Source: Carboxylicivirga fragile | Lineage (GTDB): Bacteria; Bacteroidota; Bacteroidia; Bacteroidales; Marinilabiliaceae | DNA: 64,000 nt | Direction of reading: 5' to 3' | NCBI GenBank assembly: GCA_025499625.1 | Contig: JAFMVD010000002.1 | Coordinates: 1-64,000 of the forward strand | Part shown: in pieces, positions 25,862 through 34,697 of the stretch | Layout of the letters: every line of letters starts with the position of its first letter | Numbering within the stretch: the stretch's first letter is position 1 | Program-made: the position numbers and the translations under genes | The notes under the pieces: generated by a model | What the model saw: the letters and a program-made list of their open reading frames with translations, nothing else | The model's database searches: none | Told to the model about the DNA's origin: nothing

Positions 25862-27166
25862 TTAAACCCTTGTAATTTTAGCACCTAATTTCTGAAGTCG
25901 AAGGTCGATATTTTGGTACCCTCGATCTATCTGTTCAATGTTTTGGATCGTACTTTTTCCCTTAGCTGATAATGCAGAAATTAGAAGTGCAACTCCAGCT
26001 CTGATATCAGGCGAGGTTAATTTTGCTCCACGCAATGCTGTTTCCTTATTTAAACCAATCACAGTAGCTCTGTGCGGATCACATAATATAATACGTGCAC
26101 CCATATCAATGAGCTTATCAACGAAAAACAAGCGACTCTCAAACATTTTTTGATGAATCAGAACGCTTCCTTTTGCCTGTGTTGCAACAACTAAGAAAAC
26201 ACTTAGTAGATCGGGTGTTAATCCTGGCCATGGCGCATCGGCTATGGTCATAATAGAACCATCGATAAAGGTTTCTATTTCATAGGTTTCCTGAGAAGGA
26301 ATATAAATATCATCTCCCTTTATTTGCAAATCAATACCCATGCGTTGAAATGCCATTGGTATTACACCCAAATGCTCAACACCACAATTCTTGATGGTAA
26401 TTTCAGAACTGGTCATAGCTGCCATTCCAATAAAACTACCCACCTCTATCATATCTGGTAAAATTGTATGCGCACAAGCACTTAAGCGCTTAACCCCCTC
26501 AATCACCAATAAATTAGATCCAATGCCTGAAATCTTAGCTCCCATACTTACAGCCATTCGGCACAACTGTTGTAAATAAGGCTCACATGCAGCATTGTAG
26601 ATTGTAGTGGTTCCTGGCGTTAAAACCGCTGCCATAACCACATTTGCAGTTCCTGTTACCGACGCTTCATCGAGCAACATGTAACAGCCTTTCATTTCAG
26701 ATGCTTCTACAGTATAAAATACATCTTGTGCATCGAAATTAAACTTAGCACCAAGTTTTTGAAAGCCAATGAAATGAGTATCTAATCGTCTACGGCCAAT
26801 CTTATCTCCACCCGGTTTAGGAAAATAAGCTTTCCCAAAACGAGCCAATAAAGGTCCCATTATCATGATAGAACCACGTAATGAAGAGGCGCGCTTTTTA
26901 AATTCTGGACTTTGAAGAAAATCAAGATTGACTTGACTGGCAGTAAACTCACACGTGTTACGATCAATACGATTAATCGTAACCCCCATTTGTTCTAACA
27001 GATCGATCAGGTTATTAACATCAACAATGTCTGGAATATTATTAATACGTACGGTTTGCTCCGTTAAAAGTACGGCACATATTACCTGTAAGGCTTCATT
27101 TTTAGCGCCCTGAGGAGTGATTTCGCCAGATAAGCGATGACCACCTTCAATTTCAAAACTGTTCAT
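25862..27166 (-). CDS. murA: UDP-N-acetylglucosamine 1-carboxyvinyltransferase
   Basis: MurA makes the first committed step of peptidoglycan synthesis by adding enolpyruvate to UDP-GlcNAc. The 434-residue protein has the family GAKNEALQVI (Lys22-Asn23), the RGSIMIMGPLLARFG stretch and PGGDKIGRRRLDTH, followed by repeated inside-out barrel motifs. The loop residue that is Cys115 in E. coli and is alkylated by fosfomycin is Asp121 here. Such Cys-to-Asp enzymes are active but fosfomycin-insensitive. It lies 34 bases after the DUF4290 gene on the same strand and is likely co-transcribed with it. Confidence 0.96.
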   Translation of the reverse strand: MNSFEIEGGHRLSGEITPQGAKNEALQVICAVLLTEQTVRINNIPDIVDVNNLIDLLEQMGVTINRIDRNTCEFTASQVNLDFLQSPEFKKRASSLRGSIMIMGPLLARFGKAYFPKPGGDKIGRRRLDTHFIGFQKLGAKFNFDAQDVFYTVEASEMKGCYMLLDEASVTGTANVVMAAVLTPGTTTIYNAACEPYLQQLCRMAVSMGAKISGIGSNLLVIEGVKRLSACAHTILPDMIEVGSFIGMAAMTSSEITIKNCGVEHLGVIPMAFQRMGIDLQIKGDDIYIPSQETYEIETFIDGSIMTIADAPWPGLTPDLLSVFLVVATQAKGSVLIHQKMFESRLFFVDKLIDMGARIILCDPHRATVIGLNKETALRGAKLTSPDIRAGVALLISALSAKGKSTIQNIEQIDRGYQNIDLRLQKLGAKITRV

Positions 27167-27200
27167 TCAAAGGGTATTTTTGTAACACGCTTAAAAGTAC

Positions 27201-27806
27201 CTATTTTTTATCGTTATTGCGCTTAGGTGAACGTTTTTTTCTATTACGATTTTGTACGGCCTCTTTGAATTCAGGAAGCTTAGATCCCGGTTCTACACTA
27301 AGTTTACCACCCGATAAACGAACTAAATCATTGAAAATCTTCTCATCTGTTACCGAATCTTTATTCCATTGAAACAAAGATTTTTTCATATGACCAGCAA
27401 TGAGTAAAATCAAGTGCTTTTTCTCTTCTTCATTTTCATGAACAATAGCTTTAGCAATCATCTGCTCCACTAGTTCACCATAATGCTTGAATGAGATTTT
27501 AGTATTCTTATATGGCACTTTCTCAGGGCGAGCATTAAGCGTTTCGATCTCAGGGAGCTCGTAGGGCGCATCAATGTTCATCTTAAAATCAGACATTATT
27601 GCCAAATGATCCCACAACTTATGTTTGAAGTCATTTACATCGCGAAGATGGGGGAACATATTCCCCATAATACCTATAATTGTTTTCGCACAACGCGTGC
27701 GCTCTTCCTGGTCTTCAATGCTCACGGCATGCTCTACCATTTTTTGAATATGGCGACCATATTCAGGTAAGACCAAATCTTTACGATTAGAATTGTAATC
27801 CATCAA
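27201..27806 (-). CDS. DUF4290 family protein
   Basis: The 201-residue product matches my memory of DUF4290: LVLPEYGRHIQKMVEHAVSI, then GNMFPHLRDVNDFKHKLWDH and a basic C-terminus. It is predicted to be mostly helical, with no signal peptide and no enzymatic motif. The last 25 residues are very basic (RNRKKRSPKRNN), suggesting nucleic-acid or surface contacts. The family is found in Bacteroidota next to murA, as here, with the stop 34 bases before the murA start. Its function is unknown. Confidence 0.88.
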   Translation of the reverse strand: MMDYNSNRKDLVLPEYGRHIQKMVEHAVSIEDQEERTRCAKTIIGIMGNMFPHLRDVNDFKHKLWDHLAIMSDFKMNIDAPYELPEIETLNARPEKVPYKNTKISFKHYGELVEQMIAKAIVHENEEEKKHLILLIAGHMKKSLFQWNKDSVTDEKIFNDLVRLSGGKLSVEPGSKLPEFKEAVQNRNRKKRSPKRNNDKK

Positions 27807-27937
27807 TACGAAGTTATGCTACTTTAAATTCTTTATATTCCTAACGGTTGGTTGTTCAACGGAATTCTTTATTAATCCTTTTCGGAGGTAAGCTCCCTGC
27901 AAACATAATTCCCCACAGGCAACTGTATGTGACAAAA

Positions 27938-30223
27938 CTAAGTCAAAATTTTAAGTTTGGCAAATTTGAGTAGTAATTGTTTTTGTCCAGCATTCTCAAA
28001 TACAACAGTTGCTTTTCTATTTGTATCATTCCCCTCAACATTAAGCACTTTGCCTTTTCCAAATCGCTCATGCTCCACCATTAAGCCAGCTGTTATTTTA
28101 TCCGAAGAAGCTGCTCCAAAATTAAGTTTTACTTTTGGTTCACTTTTTTCGGCCGAATAATTCATCTTAATTCTAGCTTGAGAACTGCCTATAGAGCCTT
28201 GACTACTCCTACTCTTAAAGTTTGAAGGAGGCGTATTACTCTTCTTTATGAAAACATCCTCAGCATTCATCTCAAGGTATTTCTGATCAATCTCACCAAT
28301 AAAACGACTCGGTCGGCTATGAATCAGTTCGCCATATTTATAGCGGGATCGGGCAAACGAAATTGTTGCCACATTTTCGGCTCGTGTAACCGCAACATAA
28401 AATAAACGTCGCTCTTCTTCAAGTGCTTTTTCACTATCCACCGATTGAAGCGAAGGAAATAAGCCCTCCTCAACACCAACAATGTAAACATTCTTAAACT
28501 CAAGTCCCTTTGCCGAGTGAATGGTCATCAAGGTTATTTTATCAATATCATCAGGATTTTCATTGTCCTGATCGGTCAATAACGATACTTCTTCAAGAAA
28601 ATTCACAAGATTAACCGATAAACCTTCTTCCTTCTTGCTATCACTAAAATCTTTTATGCCATTTAGCAGTTCGTTGATATTATCAATGCGACCTTGCCCT
28701 TCAATGGATTTATCGCCATGCAAATCGTGCATTAAACCACTCGCGGAAGCGATTTCAGCAGCTAACTCATACGCCGTCATTTGAGGCAACTGTGCCGCAA
28801 ACCGAGAAATAAGTGCAGCAAAGGCATGCAACTTTTTAAGCGTACCTGCATTCAAGCCAGTCTGAACACCACTTGTATTACAGATAACTTGCCATATGGT
28901 TTGATTACTCGTATCAGCGGCTAAAACTAATTTTTCCATTGTAGTTTTACCAATACCACGAGCCGGATAATTTATAACACGTTTTAAGGCTTCCTGATCA
29001 GCTGGATTAACAGTTAGTCGAAAATAAGCCAAAAGATCTTTAATCTCTTTTCGCTGATAAAACGAAAGGCCGCCGTAAATTTTATAAGGAAGGTTTTTCT
29101 TACGGAATGCCTCCTCAAATACCCTTGATTGCGCATTGGTGCGATACAGAATTGCAAAATCCTTATAATCTTGCTGCTGGCGCATGCGTCGTTCAAAAAT
29201 ATCATTGGTAATTAAAAAGCCTTCTTCCACATCTGAATAGGCTTTCAATACTTTAATAGGACTTCCTACTTCATTATCCGAGAATACATTTTTTTGTATC
29301 TGACCTTGATTATTTGCAATGATACTATTAGCTGCATTAACTATATTCTGCGATGAGCGATAGTTTTGCTCAAGCTTGAATATTTGATAACCCGGATAAT
29401 CATTTCTAAAATTAAGTATGTTTTCAATTTTAGCACCTCGAAAACTATATATACTCTGTGCATCATCACCTACTACACAAATGTTATTGTGTTTCTCAGC
29501 AAGCTTTTTAATAATTAAGTACTGCGAAAAATTGGTATCCTGATACTCATCAACCATTACATAGTCAAACTGGTCTTGGTATTTTTTTAAAACATCAGGA
29601 AAATCGCGAAAAAGAATGTTCGTATTCAACAATAGATCGTCAAAATCCATAACACCCGATTTGTAACACTCGCGCATATAACGTGCGTATATTTCATGCA
29701 CCATTGGCATCTGAGCGGCCTTATCAGCTGATGTACGATTGGCATCGCGTGCATAGGCAACAGGAGTTATCAAATCATTTTTAGCCGATGATATTCGAGA
29801 CAAAACACCTCCCGGCTTATAGGCTTTATCATTTAACTTCATTTTTTTAACAATACTCTTTACCAAATTTTTTGAGTCAGAGCTATCGTATATCGTAAAC
29901 GACGATGGATAACCAAGGTGTTTCGATTCAAAACGAAGAATACGAGCAAAAATGGAGTGAAAGGTTCCCATCCATAAAATACTGGCATTATTTTGACCAA
30001 CAACAGCTCCAATACGCTCCTTCATCTCCTTGGCAGCTTTATTGGTAAAGGTCAGCGACAATATTCTGTAGGGCTTTACACCCTTCTCGAGCAAATGAGC
30101 AATGCGATAAGTTAATACACGTGTCTTCCCTGAGCCTGCTCCTGCAATTACCAAAGAGGGGCCATCCGTTTGCACAACAGCTTCTCGCTGCGCTTCATTC
30201 AATTCTTCTAAATAACTTTGCAC
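27938..30223 (-). CDS. uvrD: UvrD/PcrA-type DNA helicase
   Basis: This superfamily 1A 3'-to-5' helicase acts in DNA repair and in removing stalled complexes. The motifs are all present: Walker A AGAGSGKTRVLTYRIA (motif I), DEYQDTNFSQY (II), VGDDAQSIYSFRGA (III), EQNYRSS (IV), TIHSAKGLEFKNV (V) and LFYVAVTRA (VI). At 761 residues it is full length, and the C-terminal tail includes a Tudor-like segment (LMVEHERFGKGKVLNVEG) seen in PcrA/UvrD. It is transcribed alone, divergent from the secreted-protein gene. Confidence 0.96.
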   Translation of the reverse strand: MQSYLEELNEAQREAVVQTDGPSLVIAGAGSGKTRVLTYRIAHLLEKGVKPYRILSLTFTNKAAKEMKERIGAVVGQNNASILWMGTFHSIFARILRFESKHLGYPSSFTIYDSSDSKNLVKSIVKKMKLNDKAYKPGGVLSRISSAKNDLITPVAYARDANRTSADKAAQMPMVHEIYARYMRECYKSGVMDFDDLLLNTNILFRDFPDVLKKYQDQFDYVMVDEYQDTNFSQYLIIKKLAEKHNNICVVGDDAQSIYSFRGAKIENILNFRNDYPGYQIFKLEQNYRSSQNIVNAANSIIANNQGQIQKNVFSDNEVGSPIKVLKAYSDVEEGFLITNDIFERRMRQQQDYKDFAILYRTNAQSRVFEEAFRKKNLPYKIYGGLSFYQRKEIKDLLAYFRLTVNPADQEALKRVINYPARGIGKTTMEKLVLAADTSNQTIWQVICNTSGVQTGLNAGTLKKLHAFAALISRFAAQLPQMTAYELAAEIASASGLMHDLHGDKSIEGQGRIDNINELLNGIKDFSDSKKEEGLSVNLVNFLEEVSLLTDQDNENPDDIDKITLMTIHSAKGLEFKNVYIVGVEEGLFPSLQSVDSEKALEEERRLFYVAVTRAENVATISFARSRYKYGELIHSRPSRFIGEIDQKYLEMNAEDVFIKKSNTPPSNFKSRSSQGSIGSSQARIKMNYSAEKSEPKVKLNFGAASSDKITAGLMVEHERFGKGKVLNVEGNDTNRKATVVFENAGQKQLLLKFAKLKILT

Positions 30224-30340
30224 TTCTTAATCTTGAGATGAAAATATCAAAGATGCAAAAATAAACCTTCAATTGAGAAAAACTGAAGGTTTTGAAATCA
30301 TTTTTAAGCTTAGTTCTATCAAATAGTAATATTAAGCCCG

Positions 30341-30372
30341 TTTTTATCGTTTAAAGAAATATTATAGCTTTG
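30341..30372 (+). promoter_or_regulatory. Candidate promoter of the T9SS-type secreted protein
   Basis: TTTT at 30341-30344 and TAGCTTTG at 30365-30372 (exact TAnnTTTG) are 20 bases apart. It lies 25 bases before the ATG at 30398 and supports that start over an upstream TTG at 30380. Confidence 0.5.
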
Positions 30373-30397
30373 AATAAAATTGTATCGATCAACTCAC

Positions 30398-31645
30398 ATG
30401 TCTATTTTGATGAAACCAATACATAAAATTTTAGTTCTTGTTTTGATAAGCCTATTATCTTCAGGAATAAATGCCCAAATAAGTGCCCCAGACCGCTTTT
30501 ATGAAGAATTAACATCGTACCCGGATGGTAATAACGATCCCATTTTCTATTTTGAGGACATTAATTCGGCACGCCTAATTGCACCAACAGGCGCTACTTA
30601 TCAATGGTTTCGATACTCAAACACAAGCAATAGCTTTGAACCTTTGGTAGGCGAAAATGGGAATACACTTAATAGTGTTGGCGAATATGGTTATCGTGTA
30701 CAAGTGGATAATGGAGTCGGAACGATTAGTGATTATTATTGCTGGGCTTTTGTGCCAATGATTACAGATGCATCTATTAATATTGAACTTGCAAACTGCA
30801 ACAACTTACGTCAATTAGCCAGTACGAATTTTAAAAATCTGGTTTATTTTAACCATAAAGGAGATAACTCAAGCATAGCTGTTGATTATGAATTTGTTTA
30901 CAATTGGTCGTCAATTCCTGTTGGTCCAATCGAAGGCATAGGCACACAAAGCATTGAGATAGACGCACCAACTGAGGATACAGAGTATCATATTTCTATA
31001 TCAAATAAGTTTACACCTACCATTGAGGCTGTTGAAGCAACAAACGACTATATAGCCATTGCCGTGAGTGCAGATTTTGTTGCTATATCAAATGATCCTG
31101 AAGATAATGAAATAAAAGAAGCCTCTGCTGCGATTGATCTCAAACTATATGCCGACGTAAATCCTGATACTAAAGAAGTTTTATCAAGAGGTCATATTAG
31201 TGAATATAAATTTACCGATGACGATGTATTAATTGACTATGCTGCTCAAATTCAAAGTCATATTATTAAAGACTTAGGAGAAAATGTAATATTGTTAGAA
31301 GTTGTTAATTTAGATTCTGGATGCGAATCTGTAAGTGCACCACAAACTTTTACTATTAAAGAAATGGTTGTAAAGGTGCCTGGTGCCTTTTCACCTTTTA
31401 GTAGTCCTAACCAAAATGACGAATTCAAAGTACTATATCGTTCGGTTGCTAAGTTCAATATGCTTATTTACAACCGCTGGGGAAGAATGGTTTACAAAGG
31501 CACAAACCCAGCAGAAGGTTGGGATGGTAGAATTAATGGCAGAAAAGCCGAACCTGGTGTATATTTCTACATGATCGAAGCTGAAGGGTATAACAAAGAT
31601 GAACGCACAAAACTGGAAGGCGCTGTTCATTTAATAATTAATTAA
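30398..31645 (+). CDS. Secreted protein with gliding-motility-type C-terminal sorting domain
   Basis: A signal peptide (MKPIHKILVLVLISLLSS, ending INAQ) is followed by about 300 residues of beta-sandwich-like sequence without a recognised enzyme. The last 90 residues contain VPGAFSPFSSPNQNDEF, FNMLIYNRWGRMVYKG, GWDGRINGRKAEPGVYFYMI and a final EGAVHLIIN. These match the 'gliding motility-associated C-terminal domain' that targets proteins to the type IX secretion system. Such cargo is usually attached to or released at the cell surface. The presence of this signal fits gldD/gldE elsewhere in the window. The start could also be ATG 30410. The natural role is unknown. Confidence 0.9.
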   Translation: MSILMKPIHKILVLVLISLLSSGINAQISAPDRFYEELTSYPDGNNDPIFYFEDINSARLIAPTGATYQWFRYSNTSNSFEPLVGENGNTLNSVGEYGYRVQVDNGVGTISDYYCWAFVPMITDASINIELANCNNLRQLASTNFKNLVYFNHKGDNSSIAVDYEFVYNWSSIPVGPIEGIGTQSIEIDAPTEDTEYHISISNKFTPTIEAVEATNDYIAIAVSADFVAISNDPEDNEIKEASAAIDLKLYADVNPDTKEVLSRGHISEYKFTDDDVLIDYAAQIQSHIIKDLGENVILLEVVNLDSGCESVSAPQTFTIKEMVVKVPGAFSPFSSPNQNDEFKVLYRSVAKFNMLIYNRWGRMVYKGTNPAEGWDGRINGRKAEPGVYFYMIEAEGYNKDERTKLEGAVHLIIN

Positions 31646-31674
31646 ACCTCCCAAACCATAAAGTACAAATGGAA

Positions 31675-31707
31675 CGAAAAAAGCCAGGCACCTTTCGATA
31701 CCTGGCT
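31675..31707 (-). terminator. Terminator between convergent genes
   Basis: AGCCAGG (31682-31688) pairs with CCTGGCT (31701-31707) around a 12-base loop. On the minus strand it is followed by six T, and it lies 21 bases after the EF-G2 stop. Read on the plus strand it is weaker, but it may also serve the secreted-protein gene. Confidence 0.8.
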
Positions 31708-31727
31708 TACTATTTAATTACATTAAC

Positions 31728-33884
31728 TTAATCTTCCTTTTCTTCTTCTTCAAAGGCCTTCATCAATTCAACCTGAATTTCTGGTGGCACTTTATCGTAT
31801 TGAGCAAACGACATGCTATAAAAAGCACGACCGCCTGTAATACTGCTCAATGAAGTAGAATACTTATTCATCTCTTTCAAAGGCACCTTGGCTTTAATTA
31901 CCTCAAAACCTTTTTCACTTGCCATACCCTCGATTAATGCACGGCGACCTTGCAGATCACTCATCACATCACCCATACGATCACTTGGCACTTTCACCTC
32001 AACATTATAAATCGGTTCAAGAATTTTTGGCTTGGCATTTTTAAAGGCTTCGCTAAAGGCATGGCGTCCCGCCAATTTAAACGATATCTCATTTGAATCG
32101 ACCGCATGCATTTTACCATCGTAAACAAACACTCGAATATCGCGGGCATAAGAACCAGTTAAAGGCCCTTGGTCCATTTTTTCCATTATACCCTTAAGAA
32201 TAGCTGGTAAGAAACGAGCATCAATAGCTCCACCAACAATACACGAATTAAAGACTAACTTTCCTCCCCAAGGAAGATCATGCACTTCTTCGTTCTTAAT
32301 GTTCAGCTTTATTTCCTGGCCATCAACCTTCATGGTAGCTGGCGTCTCCATACCTTCGTAATAAGGCTCAATAATCATGTGAACTTCACCAAACTGACCT
32401 GAACCACCACTTTGCTTTTTGTGACGATAATCGGCCCGTGCCACCTTTGTAATTGTTTCACGATAAGGAATCTTTGGATCGTGGAAGGTAATATCAATTT
32501 TGTCATTGTGCTCAAGTCGCCATTTCATGGTATTAAGATGAAACTCGCCCTGACCAAATACAATTATCTGTTTTAATTCTTTTGAATATTCAACACTTAA
32601 AGTTGGATCTTCTTCGTGCATACGCTGAAGTACTTCACCTAACTTTTCATCATCTGCATCATTTACCGTTTTAATGGCAGTTCTATATTTTGGATTTGGA
32701 TAATGAATGGCATCAAACAAATACTCAGTACCTTTTTCGTTTAATGTATGATTGGTATGTGTTTCTTTTAACTTAACAGTTGCTCCAATATCACCAGCAA
32801 CCAATTCTGATATTTTATGTCGATTATTACCAGCTACACAATATAATTGTGCAATACGTTCTTTAGCCGAACGATTGGCATTAATCAGATCCATGCCTTC
32901 TGTTATTTTACCAGACTGCACTTTAAAATAAGATACTTCACCTAAATGTGGTTCGATGGAAGTTTTAAATACGAAAATAGAAGTTGGTCCGGCCGGATCA
33001 CATTTAACTTCAGTTCCATCAGCTGTTTTTGGAACAGGCATTTCTGACACATTTGGCACTACATTACCCAAGAACTCCATCAAACGACGGCCTCCCATGT
33101 CTTTCTTAGCAGAAACACAAAATACGGGGAACATATCGCGGGCAATTAATCCTTTCTTAATACCCTGACGCATTTGGTCTTCATTCAAAGTACCTTCTTC
33201 AAAAAACAATTCCATTAATGGCTCATCGTTTTCTGCAGCAGCTTCAACCAAGGTATTATGTAATTCGTTTGCTTTGTCTTTTTGATCATCTGGAATTTCC
33301 AGAATTTGAGGTTCTCCTCCATCGGCACCCCACTGGTACATTTTCATTTTCAATACATCAATAACTGCATTGAATCCTTCACCCACAGTTACCGGATATT
33401 GAACAACCACTACTTTACTACCAAAAGCATCAATGGCGTTCTCCAATGTTTGCTCATAATTGGCTTTCTCGTGATCAAGTTGATTCATCACAAAAATAAC
33501 CGGCTTACTATACTCTTCTGTATATCTAAACAAGTTTTCGGTTCCAACCTCTACGCCTTGTGTTGTATTCAACAACATCAATGCCGTATCAGTTACATTT
33601 AACGAAGTGATAGCACCTCCAATAAAATCATCGGAACCCGGGCAATCTATAAAATTAAATTTACGATTTTGATACTCGGTAAACAATACAGATGAAAAAA
33701 CCGAGTAACCATATTCATGCTCCACTCGGTTATAATCGGAAACCGTACTGTTGTTTTCTATGTCTCCACGTCTACTAATTACACCACCTTCAAAAAGCAT
33801 TGCTTCTGCGAGGGTGGTTTTACCCGAGCCGCTACTTCCAAGCAGCGCCAGGTTTTTGATTTGATCAGCTTGATATACTTTCAT
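31728..33884 (-). CDS. EF-G paralogue (EF-G2 type) with altered GTPase motifs
   Basis: The 718-residue protein has the EF-G five-domain layout, with a C-terminal domain IV/V (KSGAYLI-like segments absent, RYHKKQSGGSGQF-like loop seen as KKQSGGSGQFGEVHM). The G domain differs from EF-G1. Walker A is GSSGSGKT (16-23). Switch I lacks the usual GITIT threonine, with YGYSVFSS instead. The G3 motif is DCPGSDDF, so the catalytic His after DxPG is Ser84. G4 is NQLD. Published work on Bacteroides EF-G2 reports translocation without GTP hydrolysis and a role in starvation and gut colonisation; I infer this is its counterpart. Its terminator lies at 31675-31707. Confidence 0.9.
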   Translation of the reverse strand: MKVYQADQIKNLALLGSSGSGKTTLAEAMLFEGGVISRRGDIENNSTVSDYNRVEHEYGYSVFSSVLFTEYQNRKFNFIDCPGSDDFIGGAITSLNVTDTALMLLNTTQGVEVGTENLFRYTEEYSKPVIFVMNQLDHEKANYEQTLENAIDAFGSKVVVVQYPVTVGEGFNAVIDVLKMKMYQWGADGGEPQILEIPDDQKDKANELHNTLVEAAAENDEPLMELFFEEGTLNEDQMRQGIKKGLIARDMFPVFCVSAKKDMGGRRLMEFLGNVVPNVSEMPVPKTADGTEVKCDPAGPTSIFVFKTSIEPHLGEVSYFKVQSGKITEGMDLINANRSAKERIAQLYCVAGNNRHKISELVAGDIGATVKLKETHTNHTLNEKGTEYLFDAIHYPNPKYRTAIKTVNDADDEKLGEVLQRMHEEDPTLSVEYSKELKQIIVFGQGEFHLNTMKWRLEHNDKIDITFHDPKIPYRETITKVARADYRHKKQSGGSGQFGEVHMIIEPYYEGMETPATMKVDGQEIKLNIKNEEVHDLPWGGKLVFNSCIVGGAIDARFLPAILKGIMEKMDQGPLTGSYARDIRVFVYDGKMHAVDSNEISFKLAGRHAFSEAFKNAKPKILEPIYNVEVKVPSDRMGDVMSDLQGRRALIEGMASEKGFEVIKAKVPLKEMNKYSTSLSSITGGRAFYSMSFAQYDKVPPEIQVELMKAFEEEEKED

Positions 33885-34125
33885 AAAGCTTGATTTAAGA
33901 GTTTGTAATTATTTTAGGTAAATTCTGGGTATGACTGTAAAATTAATAATATTTAAATAACAAGCAAATGAATGGATACTGAACTAAAATGACTATCGCT
34001 TATTTATTTTCGATATAAAATATGTCTATCATCATCTTTTAAAAGAATAAGACAATACCACAGCAAATAAAATCAACATTGCAAAATCAATATGTTGAGA
34101 TTGTTAGTAATATATCGTAATTTGA

Positions 34126-34503
34126 ATGGGACATCATAAAACCTCACACATTATGGTATTAGAAGGAGAAGCTAAAAAGCTAAAGATAATCCTGGGACAA
34201 GATGGACGAGTATACCAGCGACCGCTTTACGAAGCTATTTTATTTGCAGCAAAGAAATACCAACTAGCAGGCGTTACAATCACCAAAGGGATATTGTCAT
34301 ATGGAGGTGACAGCATAGAGCACAATGCAAAAGTTTTTGACATATCAGAAGACTTACCCATCATTATTGAAATGGTGGATAAGGAAGAACGCATTTATGA
34401 TTTCGCAGATATAGTTTCTAAACTTATGGATAAAGCTAATGTTGGAGGAATAATCTTTACTGAAGATGTAGAAGTTATAGCCTATAAGAAGACTAAAGAA
34501 TAG
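34126..34503 (+). CDS. DUF190 family (PII-like) protein
   Basis: The 125-residue protein has the ferredoxin-like fold of DUF190 proteins, which resemble PII signalling proteins. The opening strand leads into LKIILGQDGRVYQRPLYEAI; AGVTITKGILSYGG and DLPIIIEMVDKEERI follow, with the final VEVIAYK strand. Some family members occur with CrcB-type fluoride channels, but none is seen here. It is divergent from EF-G2 across 241 bases. Its ligand is unknown. Confidence 0.88.
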   Translation: MGHHKTSHIMVLEGEAKKLKIILGQDGRVYQRPLYEAILFAAKKYQLAGVTITKGILSYGGDSIEHNAKVFDISEDLPIIIEMVDKEERIYDFADIVSKLMDKANVGGIIFTEDVEVIAYKKTKE

Positions 34504-34510
34504 AAAATTA

Positions 34511-34544
34511 AAAAGCGCCCTCCATTTAGGAAGACGCTTTTAAG
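34511..34544 (+). terminator. Terminator after the DUF190 gene
   Basis: AAAGCG (34512-34517) pairs with CGCTTT (34535-34540), with further partial pairing inside and a short T run after the stem. It lies about 10 bases beyond the DUF190 stop codon. Confidence 0.6.
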
Positions 34545-34654
34545 AAACACACCAAATAGCTATAACAAATTGCTTAAGAACTTTTTCCTTCAATTTGAAA
34601 AGCCCCACCAAAAAGAATGGTTTTTTAATTATACTATACTAAATACCAACACAA

Positions 34655-34684
34655 TCAAAGCATGACATTTTTATCATGCTTTGA
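34655..34684 (-). terminator. Stem-loop after the GH20 gene
   Basis: A perfect 11-base stem, TCAAAGCATGA (34655-34665) with TCATGCTTTGA (34674-34684), encloses an eight-base loop. It lies 13 bases beyond the hexosaminidase stop on the minus strand. No long T run follows, so it may also stabilise the 3' end. Confidence 0.6.
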
Positions 34685-34697
34685 TCGGCAATCGGTA

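Noticed and set aside
33282-33602. 106-codon plus-strand ORF inside the EF-G2 gene
   Set aside because: It lies wholly antisense to a well-supported coding frame and its translation has no family features; it is a shadow of the real gene.
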